Shown: positions 26,762 through 35,620 of the stretch, piece after piece
How positions within the stretch are numbered: position 1 is the stretch's first letter
How the letters are laid out: every line of letters begins with the position of its first letter
NCBI RefSeq assembly: GCF_023702225.1
Contig: NZ_JAMQCO010000017.1
Location: forward strand, 11,615 to 56,168
Source of the DNA: Aureimonas altamirensis
GTDB taxonomy: Bacteria > Pseudomonadota > Alphaproteobacteria > Rhizobiales > Rhizobiaceae
Reading direction: 5' to 3'
Length of the DNA stretch: 44,554 nucleotides
The notes under the pieces: generated by a model
Seen by the model: only the letters and a program-made list of their open reading frames with translations
Database searches by the model: none
What the model was told of the DNA's origin: nothing
Position numbers and translations under genes: made by a program

Positions 26762-28273
26762 TCAGCGCTTCCCTCGGGGGAAGCGCTTTTCATCCTCCAG
26801 GACGTTCAGATCCATGTGGTTGCGCATGTATCGTTCGGATGCGCGCTGGAGCGGCTGGTAGTCCCAGGGATAGTATGCGCCGTTGCGGAGCGCCGCATAG
26901 GTGATGTGTCGCCGGGCCTGGCTTTCCCGGACGGCGGCGTCGAACGCCTCGAGATTCCACAGGGCGTCCATCTCCGACGACAATGCCGCCAAAGTCGCCG
27001 CATGCGCCGGATCGGCGGCAAGATTGGTCAGTTCCGACGGATCGGCGGACAGGTCGAACAGCTGGTCCGGATCGGCCTTGCAACGGTTGAGCTTGTATGG
27101 GCCCGACCGCAGCGAGACCATCGGGGCGACAGACCCTTCCGCGGCATATTCCATGCGCACCGGGGCGCGGCCGCCCTCGAGCGTCTCGAACAGGGATACG
27201 CCGTGCAGCCATGGGGCCAGCGCGCCGAGGGGCCGGCCCGCGATCTCGGACAATGTCGGCATGACATCCATGGTGGAAACCGGCGTCCGGCAGAGACCGG
27301 GTCCGAGGCCCGGCGCCGCCAGCATCAGGGGCACGCGCGCGGACCCTTCGTAGAAGTTCATCTTGAACCACAATCCGCGCTCGCCCAGCATGTCGCCGTG
27401 GTCGGAGACGAACAGCACGGCGGTGTTGTCCGCCATGCCGGTGCGCTCGAGGATACCCAAAAGGTCGCCGACCTTGTCGTCGACATAGGAGAGGTTGGCG
27501 AAATAGGCCCGGCGCGCCCTGGCCACCATCTCAGGCGCGATGTCGTAGGCCTCGTCCTGGCAAGCCGCCATCAGGCGCGCCGTATGCGGATCCGGATCCT
27601 GCATGCGGCCGACCTCCGGTTGCAGGGCCGGGCAATCGGCATAGAGATCGTGAAAGCGCCGGCGAGCCACATAGGGATCGTGGGGATGGGTGAAGGAGAC
27701 GGTCAGGCAGAAGGGCCGGTCATCCTGGCACCGCGACAGATCGTAGAGCCGCGCCGCCGCATGGAAGGCGACCTCGTCGTCATATTCGAGCTGGTTGGTG
27801 ATCTCCGCGACCCCGGCGCCGGTTACCGATCCGAGGTTATGATACCACCAGTCGATGCGTTCTCCGGGCTTCGTATAGTCGGGCGTCCAGCCGAAATCGG
27901 CCGGATAGACGTCGGTGGTCAGCCGCTCCTCGAAGCCGTGCAACTGGTCCGGACCGACGAAATGCATCTTGCCGGACAGGATCGTGCGATACCCGGCAAG
28001 ACGCAATTGATGCGCAAAGGTCGGAATCTCGGACGAGAATTCCGCCGCGTTGTCGTAGACGCGGGTCGCCGACGGAAGCTGCCCGCTCATGAACGACGCT
28101 CTTGCCGGGGCGCAGAGCGGGCTGGCCGTATAGGCATTGGCGAAGCGCATGGAGCGGGCGGCAAGCGCCCGCAGGTGCGGAACATGGAGGAAGTCGGCGG
28201 GGCCGTCCGGAAACAGTGTGCCATTGAGCTGATCGACCATGACGATCAGGATATTCGGTCGGCGGAATGCCAT
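26762..28273 (-). CDS. betC: Choline-sulfatase
   Basis: BetC (503 residues) hydrolyses choline-O-sulfate to choline and sulfate, feeding glycine betaine synthesis. The sulfatase signature is 'PLCAPARASFMSG' with C54, the residue matured to formylglycine, and R58. D14 and Q15 ('MVDQLNG') and 'FVSDHGDMLGERGLWFK' (with the metal-binding Asp-His) complete the active site. The C-terminal 'HMDLNVLEDEKRFPR' region is typical of BetC. It follows choX with a 9-bp gap. No betI, betA or betB genes are in the window, unlike the betICBA locus of Sinorhizobium meliloti. No signal peptide, so cytoplasmic. Its last codons form a 10-bp inverted repeat (26764-26787). Confidence 0.95.
   Translation of the reverse strand: MAFRRPNILIVMVDQLNGTLFPDGPADFLHVPHLRALAARSMRFANAYTASPLCAPARASFMSGQLPSATRVYDNAAEFSSEIPTFAHQLRLAGYRTILSGKMHFVGPDQLHGFEERLTTDVYPADFGWTPDYTKPGERIDWWYHNLGSVTGAGVAEITNQLEYDDEVAFHAAARLYDLSRCQDDRPFCLTVSFTHPHDPYVARRRFHDLYADCPALQPEVGRMQDPDPHTARLMAACQDEAYDIAPEMVARARRAYFANLSYVDDKVGDLLGILERTGMADNTAVLFVSDHGDMLGERGLWFKMNFYEGSARVPLMLAAPGLGPGLCRTPVSTMDVMPTLSEIAGRPLGALAPWLHGVSLFETLEGGRAPVRMEYAAEGSVAPMVSLRSGPYKLNRCKADPDQLFDLSADPSELTNLAADPAHAATLAALSSEMDALWNLEAFDAAVRESQARRHITYAALRNGAYYPWDYQPLQRASERYMRNHMDLNVLEDEKRFPRGKR
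26764..26787. repeat. 10-bp perfect inverted repeat at the 3' end of betC
   Basis: AGCGCTTCCC (26764-26773) and GGGAAGCGCT (26778-26787) form a perfect stem with a 4-base loop that includes the final codons and part of the stop of betC. TTTT follows on the plus strand, so it would end plus-strand transcripts; on the minus strand it may protect the 3' end of the choX-betC message. Confidence 0.6.
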
Positions 28274-28282
28274 GCAGATGCC

Positions 28283-29215
28283 TCAACCTCCGATCGCGGC
28301 CTTGACGGCCGGGAGCCCCGGCTCGCCCGACAGCGTCGTCACTCCGTCCAGCCAGCCGTCCAGCACGTCAGGATTGGCGGCAAGCCATTCGCGCGCCGCG
28401 GCCCGCGGCTCGGTCCCCTCGGCCAGCTTCGCCATCATCTCGTTTTCCATGTCGATGTCGAAGACGAGCTTCTCGAAGAATCCGGCCGCATTCGGACATT
28501 CGTCCGCATAACCGGTGCGGGCTAGGGTAAAGACTTCGGCGCCGCCGTAATTCGGGCCGAAGAAATCGTCCGCCCCCGACAGGTAGGTTATGTCGAAGCT
28601 GTTGTTCATGGGATGCGGCGCCCAGGCCAAAAACACCACCCACTGCTTGCGCCTCTCGGCGCGCGAGACCTGCGAGAGCATGCCCTGCTCGGACGAGGCG
28701 GTCAGCTCCCATCCGGACAGGCCGAAGGCCGGATCGGCGATCATCTTCTGAATATTCTCGTTGGCGGGCGCACCAGCCTCGATGCCATAGATGCGCGAGC
28801 CGAACTTGTCGGCATGCGCCGCAATATCCTTCACGTCCCCGACGCCTTCGTCGGCGACATATTTCGGAACGGCAAGGGTGAACTTCGCTCCTTCGAGGTT
28901 GCGCGCCAGTTCGTCCGCGGCGCCCTTGTCGTCGAGATCCTTGCGGAAGGCCGTCTGGGCCGGCATCCAGTTGCCGAGGAAGACGTCGATCTCCTTGTTG
29001 GCCAGGGCCTGGTAGCCGATCGGCACGGACAGGGTCTTGACGTCGGCGGTGTAGCCGAGCCCTTCCAGCACCACCGAGGCCAGCGCGTTCGTCGATGTGA
29101 TGTCGCTCCAGCCGGGATCGGACAGGCGCACGGTTGCGCAGCTCTGCGGATCGTTGGCCTGTGCGGTTCCGGCAGACAGGAGGCCCATCAGCGCCACGCC
29201 TATGAATCGGTTCAT
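28283..29215 (-). CDS. choX: Choline ABC transporter substrate-binding protein ChoX
   Basis: ChoX (310 residues) is a periplasmic high-affinity choline-binding protein of the ProX family. The signal peptide is 'MNRFIGVALMGLLSAGTAQA', with the mature protein starting at 'NDPQSC'. W36, W83 and W198 lie at the spacing of the aromatic cage that holds the trimethylammonium group; F112 stands near where a tyrosine is usual. The ATG at 29215 has a GGAG site 6 bp upstream. It heads a transcript with betC. The matching permease and ATPase (choW, choV) are absent from the window, so it must work with components encoded elsewhere or be the first part of a rearranged operon. Confidence 0.93.
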   Translation of the reverse strand: MNRFIGVALMGLLSAGTAQANDPQSCATVRLSDPGWSDITSTNALASVVLEGLGYTADVKTLSVPIGYQALANKEIDVFLGNWMPAQTAFRKDLDDKGAADELARNLEGAKFTLAVPKYVADEGVGDVKDIAAHADKFGSRIYGIEAGAPANENIQKMIADPAFGLSGWELTASSEQGMLSQVSRAERRKQWVVFLAWAPHPMNNSFDITYLSGADDFFGPNYGGAEVFTLARTGYADECPNAAGFFEKLVFDIDMENEMMAKLAEGTEPRAAAREWLAANPDVLDGWLDGVTTLSGEPGLPAVKAAIGG

Positions 29216-29452
29216 GACTTGCTCCATTATGGTCGTGGCCCGGTTGCGGTTGAACGAGCCTTCAATGCGGTGAGAACCGACACGCTTTTCGATGCGAGAG
29301 CAACCCTGAGGTTTTCGCCTTCGCCCCTTTGATGCCAATTTTGCCATCTAACCGCGAACAAACGCCGATTATGCTGCACGGCACAATAAACTTGTCGCAC
29401 CGCCATCGTGCCCGTATCCTGCGACCATCGACCGAAAGTTCGAGGAGCCCCT

Positions 29453-30361
29453 ATGTCTTCGGGTGCATGCGATATCAGCCTTGTGGTTTCGTCGCGCAAC
29501 CGCGCCTATGGCCTCACCTCCTGCCTGGAGGCGATCGGCCGCGCAGCGCGGGCGGCAGAGTCGCTTTCGGTCGAACTGGTCTTCGTGGACAACGGCTCGA
29601 CCGACGACACCAGCGCCGTCGTCTCGGCCTGGGCGGCGTCGGCGCCGCTGCCTGTCCGCCTGCTGCACGAGGCTCGCCCCGGTCTGGCGGTCGCACGCAA
29701 TACCGGCATCGCGGCAGCGCGTGGTGGGTTGATCGCCTTTACCGACGATGATTGCGAGCCGGAACCCGGCTTCTTCCCGGCGCTGTCGCAGGCCTTCGCC
29801 GCCGACGAGGGCCCGGTGCTGCGCGGCGGACGGGTGGAGCTCGGCGACGCCCGAGACCTTCCCGTCACCATAAAGCCCGACATCGAGCCCGCCACGCTGG
29901 ACCGCACGCTGCATCCCGGCGGCTTCATCCACGGCTGCAACATGGCCTTTCCGCGCACGCTGATCGAGGCCATCGGCCCGTTCGACGAGCGGTTCGGGGC
30001 CGGCGCGCCGTTCCGCTCCGGAGAGGATACCGACTTCACCCACCGCGCCTTCAAGGCCGGGTTTCCCGTGGTCTACTGCCCCGACATCGTGGTGCACCAC
30101 TTCCACGGCCGCCGCATGCCGGAGGATATCCGCAAGCTGCAATCGGGCTACGCCTTCGGCAATGGCGCGCTCTATGCCAAATACCTGTTCGACCGCCGTT
30201 CCAACATGCGCGGCATGTTGCGCTGGGACATGCGGATGGCTGCGCGCGAGTTGTGGACGGGCCGGACGATGAGCGCCGAGATGGGGCTGACCTATCGCGA
30301 CACCATGCGCGACAGCCTTTCGGGCATGATGTCGTACTGGCTCAACCGGCCGGCCGCCTGA
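29453..30361 (+). CDS. Family 2 glycosyltransferase
   Basis: A 302-residue GT-A fold glycosyltransferase. 'DISLVVSSRNRAYGL' opens the nucleotide-sugar domain, 'VFVDNGSTDDT' (43-53) and 'RPGLAVARNTGI' (75-86) follow, and the metal-binding DDD is at 98-100 ('AFTDDDCEPE'). Acceptor-side residues lie in 'SGEDTDFTHRAFKAG' (about 186-200). It acts at the cytoplasmic face of the inner membrane, adding a sugar to a growing polysaccharide or glycolipid. The start at 29453 follows GAGGAG. Only 3 bp separate it from the flippase gene, so it leads a three-gene surface-polysaccharide operon. Donor and acceptor cannot be read from sequence. Confidence 0.88.
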   Translation: MSSGACDISLVVSSRNRAYGLTSCLEAIGRAARAAESLSVELVFVDNGSTDDTSAVVSAWAASAPLPVRLLHEARPGLAVARNTGIAAARGGLIAFTDDDCEPEPGFFPALSQAFAADEGPVLRGGRVELGDARDLPVTIKPDIEPATLDRTLHPGGFIHGCNMAFPRTLIEAIGPFDERFGAGAPFRSGEDTDFTHRAFKAGFPVVYCPDIVVHHFHGRRMPEDIRKLQSGYAFGNGALYAKYLFDRRSNMRGMLRWDMRMAARELWTGRTMSAEMGLTYRDTMRDSLSGMMSYWLNRPAA

Positions 30362-30364
30362 CCG

Positions 30365-31864
30365 ATGAGCGACGCCGCAACCGCGGAACTGAAGCACAAG
30401 ACGGTCCTGTCGGTCCTGTGGTCCGTCGTGCGCGTGGCCTGGAGCACCGTTGCGACCTTCGTCATCTTTCTGGTGCTCGCGCGCGTATTGGGGCCCGCCG
30501 AGTTCGGCACGTTCGCGCTGGCCAGCCTGTTCACGGAGGTCGGCCGCATCATCGCCTTCGGCGGTTTCGGCGATGCGGTGACGCGGCAATACGACCTGGA
30601 CGAGGAACTCGCCGACACCGCCTTCTGGGCGCTCGTCGCCTTCAGCGTGGCCATGGGCCTCGTCATCTTCTTCAGCGCCCCCTTCTATGCATCCGCCGTG
30701 CGCGACCCGGCGGTGGAGCCGATCCTGCACTGGCTGGCCTTCCTGATTCCGCTCGGGTCGCTGGCCGTGGTGCACAATGCGCGCCTTGCGCGCGACTTCC
30801 GGCACAAGAACCTTGCGGCGCAAAGCATCGTCGCAAGCATGCTGTCGGGGGCCGCCGCCATCGCGGCCGCCCTGGGCGGCTGGGGTGTCTACGCCCTCGT
30901 CGCGCAGGCGGCAGTCCAGGCCGTGGTGACGGTCGCACTGGGTTGGTACTATTTCCCGTGGCTGCCGAAACTGCGTTTCGACATGCGGCGGTTTCGCGGC
31001 GTCTTCACCTTCAGCATCAGCCTGATGGTGAGCCAGCTTCTCTGGATGCTCCTGACCCGCGTCCAGGATATCTTCATCGCCCGATGGTACGGCCCTGCCG
31101 AAGTCGGCCGCTATCGCATCGCCTGGCGGCTGATCGAACTGATCGGTCAGGCCGTGCTGGCGCCGATCGGAAGCGTCTCGCTGGTGACGCTGTCGCGCCT
31201 GCAGAACGACCGGGCGGCATTCCGCAACGCCTACAACCGCATCGTCGGAGCCGCGGCACTCGGCACGTTCCCGCTGCTTTTCGGCTTCGGCGCGCTGTCG
31301 CAGGAAACGATCGACCTCCTGTTCGGGCGGCAATGGCAGAATACCGGTCCCATTGCGACGGCCCTCGTGCTGATGGCCGTGCCCTTCGTCATGAACGTCT
31401 TCGCCGCGCCGGCGCTTGCGGCGGTCGACAAGGCGCAGACGATCATGTCCGTCGCGGCGCTGCAACTGGCCGCCACGCTGCTCCTGACATGGTTGCTGGT
31501 GCCCTATGGCGTGGTCGCCGTCGCCGCCGGCTATACGCTGCGCGCCTGGGCGACGATGCCGTACCAGCAATATCTGCTGAAGAAGCATGCCGGCATCGAC
31601 CCCGGCGGAACGATCCGGGCGGTCGCAATGCCGCTGGCAGGCTCGCTGGCCATGGCCGCCATCGTCTGGCTGACCAAGGCGCCGATCGCCGGCGCCATCG
31701 GCTGGCCGCCCGCGGCCCTCGCGGCATCCGTCGCCCTCGGCGCCATCGCCTACGTGCTTTTTCTCGCCCTGTTCGGCCGGCGTACCTTGAAACCCTATAT
31801 CGATACCGCCCTGTCCGCGCTGCGTCGCGGCCGCGCGGCAGCGACATCCACCGGAGAAGCCTGA
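30365..31864 (+). CDS. Polysaccharide flippase (MOP superfamily, lipopolysaccharide/exopolysaccharide export)
   Basis: A 499-residue integral membrane protein with about 12-14 hydrophobic helices, of the Wzx/ExoT-type MOP family that flips lipid-linked sugar units across the inner membrane. The early 'LARVLGPAEFGTFALASLF' and 'QDIFIARWYGPAEVGRYRIAWRL' are typical of this family. It follows the glycosyltransferase by 3 bp, and its TGA overlaps the ATG of the next gene (TGATG). The neighbours suggest it moves an oligosaccharide that carries pyruvate ketals. ExoT-like and Wzx-like members are not easily separated. Confidence 0.86.
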   Translation: MSDAATAELKHKTVLSVLWSVVRVAWSTVATFVIFLVLARVLGPAEFGTFALASLFTEVGRIIAFGGFGDAVTRQYDLDEELADTAFWALVAFSVAMGLVIFFSAPFYASAVRDPAVEPILHWLAFLIPLGSLAVVHNARLARDFRHKNLAAQSIVASMLSGAAAIAAALGGWGVYALVAQAAVQAVVTVALGWYYFPWLPKLRFDMRRFRGVFTFSISLMVSQLLWMLLTRVQDIFIARWYGPAEVGRYRIAWRLIELIGQAVLAPIGSVSLVTLSRLQNDRAAFRNAYNRIVGAAALGTFPLLFGFGALSQETIDLLFGRQWQNTGPIATALVLMAVPFVMNVFAAPALAAVDKAQTIMSVAALQLAATLLLTWLLVPYGVVAVAAGYTLRAWATMPYQQYLLKKHAGIDPGGTIRAVAMPLAGSLAMAAIVWLTKAPIAGAIGWPPAALAASVALGAIAYVLFLALFGRRTLKPYIDTALSALRRGRAAATSTGEA

Positions 31865-32886
31865 TGCCGGAAACGAACGCAGCCATCATCGCCCGCCTCA
31901 AGGGCCTTATCGAAGACGCGCTCGCCGACCTCGTCGATCCGGCACAGAAGTTCGCGCTGCTCGATTTCCCGAACCATTACAACATCGGCGACAGCGCCAT
32001 CTGGATGGGCGAACTCGCCTATTTCGACGGTCGCGGCATGCGCGCCGGCTATGTGTCGGAGATCCCGACTTTCGACGAGGGCAAGATGAAGGCGGCCGTC
32101 GGCAACGCGCCGATCTTCCTGCATGGCGGCGGCAATTTCGGCGATGTCTGGCCCGGTTTCCGGCCCTTTCGCGAAGCCCTGCTGGATCGCCACAAGGGAC
32201 GCCCCGTCGTCCAGCTGCCGCAGACCATCAAGTTCAATTCCGAGGCCAACCGCGATTCCACGGCCCGTGCCATCGAGAAGCACGGCGCCTTCACCCTTCT
32301 GGTGCGCGACCAGCGCAGCCTCGACTACGCCCGCGCGCATTTCCAGTGCAAAAGCCGGCTCGTGCCCGACATGGCCTTCTGCATCGGCCCCGTCGCGCCA
32401 CCTAAGCCGGTTCATGACTTGCTTCTCAACCTGCGCGACGACCACGAAGCCACCGGCGCACACGATGTGTCCGAAGCCGTGAAGCGGCCCGGCACCATCC
32501 AGTCCGACTGGCCGGAAGAGCCGGCCGACTTCCAGCAGCGCACCAAGCGGGCCGCGATCCTGCGCGGCTTCCTTGCGGGACAGGTCGGCGGACGGGCGCG
32601 CATGACGGAACTGGCCTACCGCGAACGCGCCCGCCAGCGCTTCGAGCGCGGCATCGCGCTGCTCGGCTCGGCGCGGCAGGTGATCACCGACCGCATGCAT
32701 GGCCACATCATGTGCGTGCTGATCGACCGGCCCCATTGCGTGCTCGACAACAGCTACGGCAAGACCAGCGGCCTCATCTCCGCATGGAAGACGACGAACA
32801 GCGACCGCTCCTTCCTGGTCGGCGACGTGGCCGAGGCATTGGCCGTGCTGGACGGCCTGAAGCAGCGGCGAGCGGTAGAGGCCTGA
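31864..32886 (+). CDS. Polysaccharide pyruvyl transferase family protein
   Basis: A 340-residue protein of the pyruvyl transferase family (related to ExoV and CsaB), which moves a pyruvate ketal from phosphoenolpyruvate to a sugar. Characteristic parts are 'FPNHYNIGDSAIW' (35-47), 'FLHGGGNFGDVWPGF' (85-99) and, near the C-terminus, 'TDRMHGHIMCVL' (275-286), whose histidine is conserved in the family. Its ATG overlaps the stop of the flippase gene, so it is translationally coupled. Together the three genes could make and export a pyruvylated surface polysaccharide, or modify one made elsewhere. No polymerase or chain-length gene is in the window. Confidence 0.85.
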   Translation: MPETNAAIIARLKGLIEDALADLVDPAQKFALLDFPNHYNIGDSAIWMGELAYFDGRGMRAGYVSEIPTFDEGKMKAAVGNAPIFLHGGGNFGDVWPGFRPFREALLDRHKGRPVVQLPQTIKFNSEANRDSTARAIEKHGAFTLLVRDQRSLDYARAHFQCKSRLVPDMAFCIGPVAPPKPVHDLLLNLRDDHEATGAHDVSEAVKRPGTIQSDWPEEPADFQQRTKRAAILRGFLAGQVGGRARMTELAYRERARQRFERGIALLGSARQVITDRMHGHIMCVLIDRPHCVLDNSYGKTSGLISAWKTTNSDRSFLVGDVAEALAVLDGLKQRRAVEA

Positions 32887-32896
32887 TTTTGGCCTG

Positions 32897-32916
32897 ACCA
32901 AATAGCCACATTTGGT
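32897..32916. repeat. Small inverted repeat after the polysaccharide operon
   Basis: ACCAAAT (32897-32903) and ATTTGGT (32910-32916) form a perfect 7-bp dyad with a 6-base spacer, directly after the pyruvyl transferase gene. It has no T tract, so a regulator-binding site for the downstream sugar operon is as likely as a terminator. Confidence 0.45.
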
Positions 32917-32955
32917 GGCGTTTGCGTAGCGTGAATGCGGGATGCGCAAATTGGA

Positions 32956-32983
32956 TTGACCACTTTCCTGTTGGACGATAAGT
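32956..32983 (+). promoter_or_regulatory. Weak candidate promoter of the sugar ABC operon
   Basis: TTGACC (32956-32961) and ATAAGT (32978-32983) are separated by 16 bp, 63 bp before the ATPase start. The -10 match is poor. A TGG-N5-CCA dyad overlaps the -35 region and could be a repressor site. Confidence 0.3.
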
Positions 32984-33046
32984 CTTGCGCACTGGCCCTC
33001 GGGAGGGGCCGGCCGACGCGGGCAAGCAGGGAGGCAGGCCGTCCGC

Positions 33047-34606
33047 ATGACGCATGCAGCAGCATCCATGCGCGGAGACGCGCCACCGCTTCTTGCCCTC
33101 GACGGCATCGTGAAGACGTTTCCGGGCGTGCGAGCCCTCGGCGGGGTCTCCTTCGACCTGAGGCCGGGCGAGGTGCATGCCGTCTGCGGCGAGAACGGCG
33201 CCGGCAAGTCCACCCTGATGAAGGTGATCGGCGGCCTGTACCAGGCGGACGAGGGCCGGATCCTGCTGGACGGAGCCGAAACCCGTTTCGCCGGCACGCG
33301 CCAGTCCGAGGCGGCCGGCATCGCCATCATCCACCAGGAGCTCAACCTCGTTCCGCATCTCAGCGTCGCGGAGAATATCTTTCTGGCGCGCGAGCCGAAG
33401 CGCGGACCCTTCATCGACCGTTCGCGCCTGAACCGCGATGCCAAGGCCCTGCTGGAGCGGCTCAAGGTGGCCATCGCGCCCACGGCGGAAGTGCGCCGCC
33501 TGTCCATCGCCCAATCGCAGATGGTGGAGATTGCGAAGGCTCTTTCGCTCGATGCGCGCGTGCTCATCATGGACGAGCCGACATCGTCACTGACCGAATC
33601 GGAAACAAGCGTCCTCTTCCGGATCATCAAGGATCTGAAGAAGGCCGGCGTCGGGATCGTCTACATTTCGCATCGGCTGGACGAAATGGCCGAGATCGTC
33701 GACCGCGTCACCGTGCTGCGCGACGGCACCCACGTCTCGACCCGCGATTTCGCCGATACCAGCGTGGACGAGATCGTCGCCGACATGGTCGGACGTTCGC
33801 TGGAAGAAAAATTTCCGCCGCGGACTTCGGTACCCACGGGCGAAATCCTGTTCAGCGCCGAACGTCTGACGCGCAAGGGGGTCTTCGCGGACGTCTCCTT
33901 CGACCTGCGCCGTGGCGAGATTCTAGGCTTCGCAGGCCTGATGGGCGCGGGGCGCACGGAAGTCGCCCGCGCGATCTTCGGGGCAGACCCCCTGGATGCC
34001 GGCACGATCCGGCTCGGCGGCCGCACCCTGTCCATCGCCAGCCCGCGCGACGCGATACGAGAGGGGATCGCCTATCTTTCGGAAGACAGGAAGGGTGACG
34101 GGCTGGCGTTGAAGATGACGGTGGCCGACAACATCACCCTGCCCAGCATGGACAAGGTGTCCGGGCCGGCCGGCTTCATCCGCTTCAAACAGGAGCAGGA
34201 GGTCGCGCGGGACTATATCGACCGCCTGTCGATCCGCACCCCTTCGGCACGGCAGGTAACGCGGCTCCTGTCCGGCGGCAACCAGCAGAAGATCGTGATC
34301 GCCAAATGGCTGTATCGCGGCTCGCGCATCCTGTTCTTCGACGAGCCGACCCGCGGCATCGACGTCGGCGCCAAATACGCGATCTACGAGTTGATGGACG
34401 CGCTCGCCGCGGAGGGGTTCGGCATCGTGCTCATCTCTTCGGAGCTGCCGGAAATCCTCGGCGTGACGGACCGTATCGCCGTCTTCCACGAGGGGCGCGT
34501 CATGGCGACCCTCGATACGGCGCGAACCACCCAGGAAGACATCATGCACCATGCCTCGGGCCACGGCCGGCCCGCGGCGCAACAGCTTGCCGGGAAAGCC
34601 GAATGA
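33047..34606 (+). CDS. Ribose-type sugar ABC transporter, double ATP-binding protein
   Basis: A 519-residue ATPase with two nucleotide-binding domains, of the RbsA/MglA/XylG type. The first domain has the Walker A 'GENGAGKST' (48-56) and signature-like 'RLSIAQSQMVEIAKAL'; the second has a degenerate Walker A ('GLMGAGRTE') and the full signature 'LSGGNQQK', as in the family. It energises uptake of a monosaccharide. The start at 33047 is the first in frame; an ATG at 33068 is an alternative. The downstream permease overlaps by 4 bp. The dehydrogenase and lactonase genes further down suggest L-fucose, or a similar 6-deoxy or pentose sugar, as substrate. Confidence 0.9.
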   Translation: MTHAAASMRGDAPPLLALDGIVKTFPGVRALGGVSFDLRPGEVHAVCGENGAGKSTLMKVIGGLYQADEGRILLDGAETRFAGTRQSEAAGIAIIHQELNLVPHLSVAENIFLAREPKRGPFIDRSRLNRDAKALLERLKVAIAPTAEVRRLSIAQSQMVEIAKALSLDARVLIMDEPTSSLTESETSVLFRIIKDLKKAGVGIVYISHRLDEMAEIVDRVTVLRDGTHVSTRDFADTSVDEIVADMVGRSLEEKFPPRTSVPTGEILFSAERLTRKGVFADVSFDLRRGEILGFAGLMGAGRTEVARAIFGADPLDAGTIRLGGRTLSIASPRDAIREGIAYLSEDRKGDGLALKMTVADNITLPSMDKVSGPAGFIRFKQEQEVARDYIDRLSIRTPSARQVTRLLSGGNQQKIVIAKWLYRGSRILFFDEPTRGIDVGAKYAIYELMDALAAEGFGIVLISSELPEILGVTDRIAVFHEGRVMATLDTARTTQEDIMHHASGHGRPAAQQLAGKAE

Positions 34607-35589
34607 CGAGCGACCGCAGAAAAGACCTTCTCCAGAAATTCGCGGCCCTCGGCAGCCTGCTCCTGCTGACGATCGCTTTCTCCGTCACCAGCAGCGCCTT
34701 CATGACCGTCAGCAACGGCATGACGATCGCCCTGCAGGTCACGTCCATCGCCATTCTCGGATTCGGGGCGACCTGCGTCATCATAACCGGCGGCATCGAC
34801 CTTTCGGTCGGATCGGTGCTCGCGCTGGCCGGCGTCGCCGCCGCGCTGCTGGTCAAGGCCGGCGTTCCCGTGCCGGTCGGCATGCTGGGCGGCGTCGCGG
34901 TGGGCGCCCTGTGCGGCCTCGTCAACGGCATCGCCGTCACGCAACTGCGCCTGCCCCCGTTCATCGCCACGCTCGGCATGATGCTCATCGCTCGCGGCCT
35001 GGCGCTCCAGATCACCGGTGCGCGGCCGGTTTCCGGCCTTGGCCAGTCCTTCGGCGAACTGGGCAACGGGGCGTTGTTCCGCATCGTCGACATCGGCGAC
35101 GACGGATTTCCGACGGTCGTCTTTCCGGGCATCCCCTATCCGGTCATCCTGATGATCGTGCTTGCCATCGCCATCTCCATCATGCTGACGCGCACTACGC
35201 TCGGACGCCACATCTATGCCGTCGGCTCCAATGTCGAGGCGGCGCGCCTTTCCGGCGTCAACGTCAAGGCGGTCACGCTGTTCACCTATGTCCTGTCCGG
35301 CACCATGGCCGGCCTGACGGGCTGCGTGCTGATGTCCCGCCTCGTCACGGCACAGCCCAACGAAGGCGTCATGTACGAGCTGGACGCCATCGCCAGCGCC
35401 GTCATCGGCGGCACCTCGCTGATGGGCGGCGTCGGCACCATCTCGGGCACCATCATCGGCGCCTTCGTCATCGGCATCCTGCGCAACGGCCTCAACATGA
35501 ACGGCGTGTCGGCCTTCACGCAGCAGATCATCATCGGCCTCGTCATCCTGCTGACGGTCTGGCTCGACCAGATCCGCAACCGGCGCTGA
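34603..35589 (+). CDS. Ribose-type sugar ABC transporter permease
   Basis: A 328-residue inner-membrane permease of the RbsC/AraH family with about 8-10 helices. The family signature 'TGGIDLSVGSVLAL' (about 61-74) and the later 'AIASAVIGGTSLMGGVGTISGT' are clear. The ATG overlaps the stop of the ATPase gene (ATGA). Two such subunits form the channel. It is followed, after 31 bp, by the binding-protein gene. Confidence 0.93.
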   Translation: MTSDRRKDLLQKFAALGSLLLLTIAFSVTSSAFMTVSNGMTIALQVTSIAILGFGATCVIITGGIDLSVGSVLALAGVAAALLVKAGVPVPVGMLGGVAVGALCGLVNGIAVTQLRLPPFIATLGMMLIARGLALQITGARPVSGLGQSFGELGNGALFRIVDIGDDGFPTVVFPGIPYPVILMIVLAIAISIMLTRTTLGRHIYAVGSNVEAARLSGVNVKAVTLFTYVLSGTMAGLTGCVLMSRLVTAQPNEGVMYELDAIASAVIGGTSLMGGVGTISGTIIGAFVIGILRNGLNMNGVSAFTQQIIIGLVILLTVWLDQIRNRR

Positions 35590-35620
35590 ACCGAACCCAG
35601 ATCAAAGAGGAGGAATGAGC

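Noticed and set aside
29369-31588. A 739-codon open frame opposite the glycosyltransferase and flippase
   Set aside because: Antisense to two genes with clear motifs and tight operon spacing; no recognisable domain.
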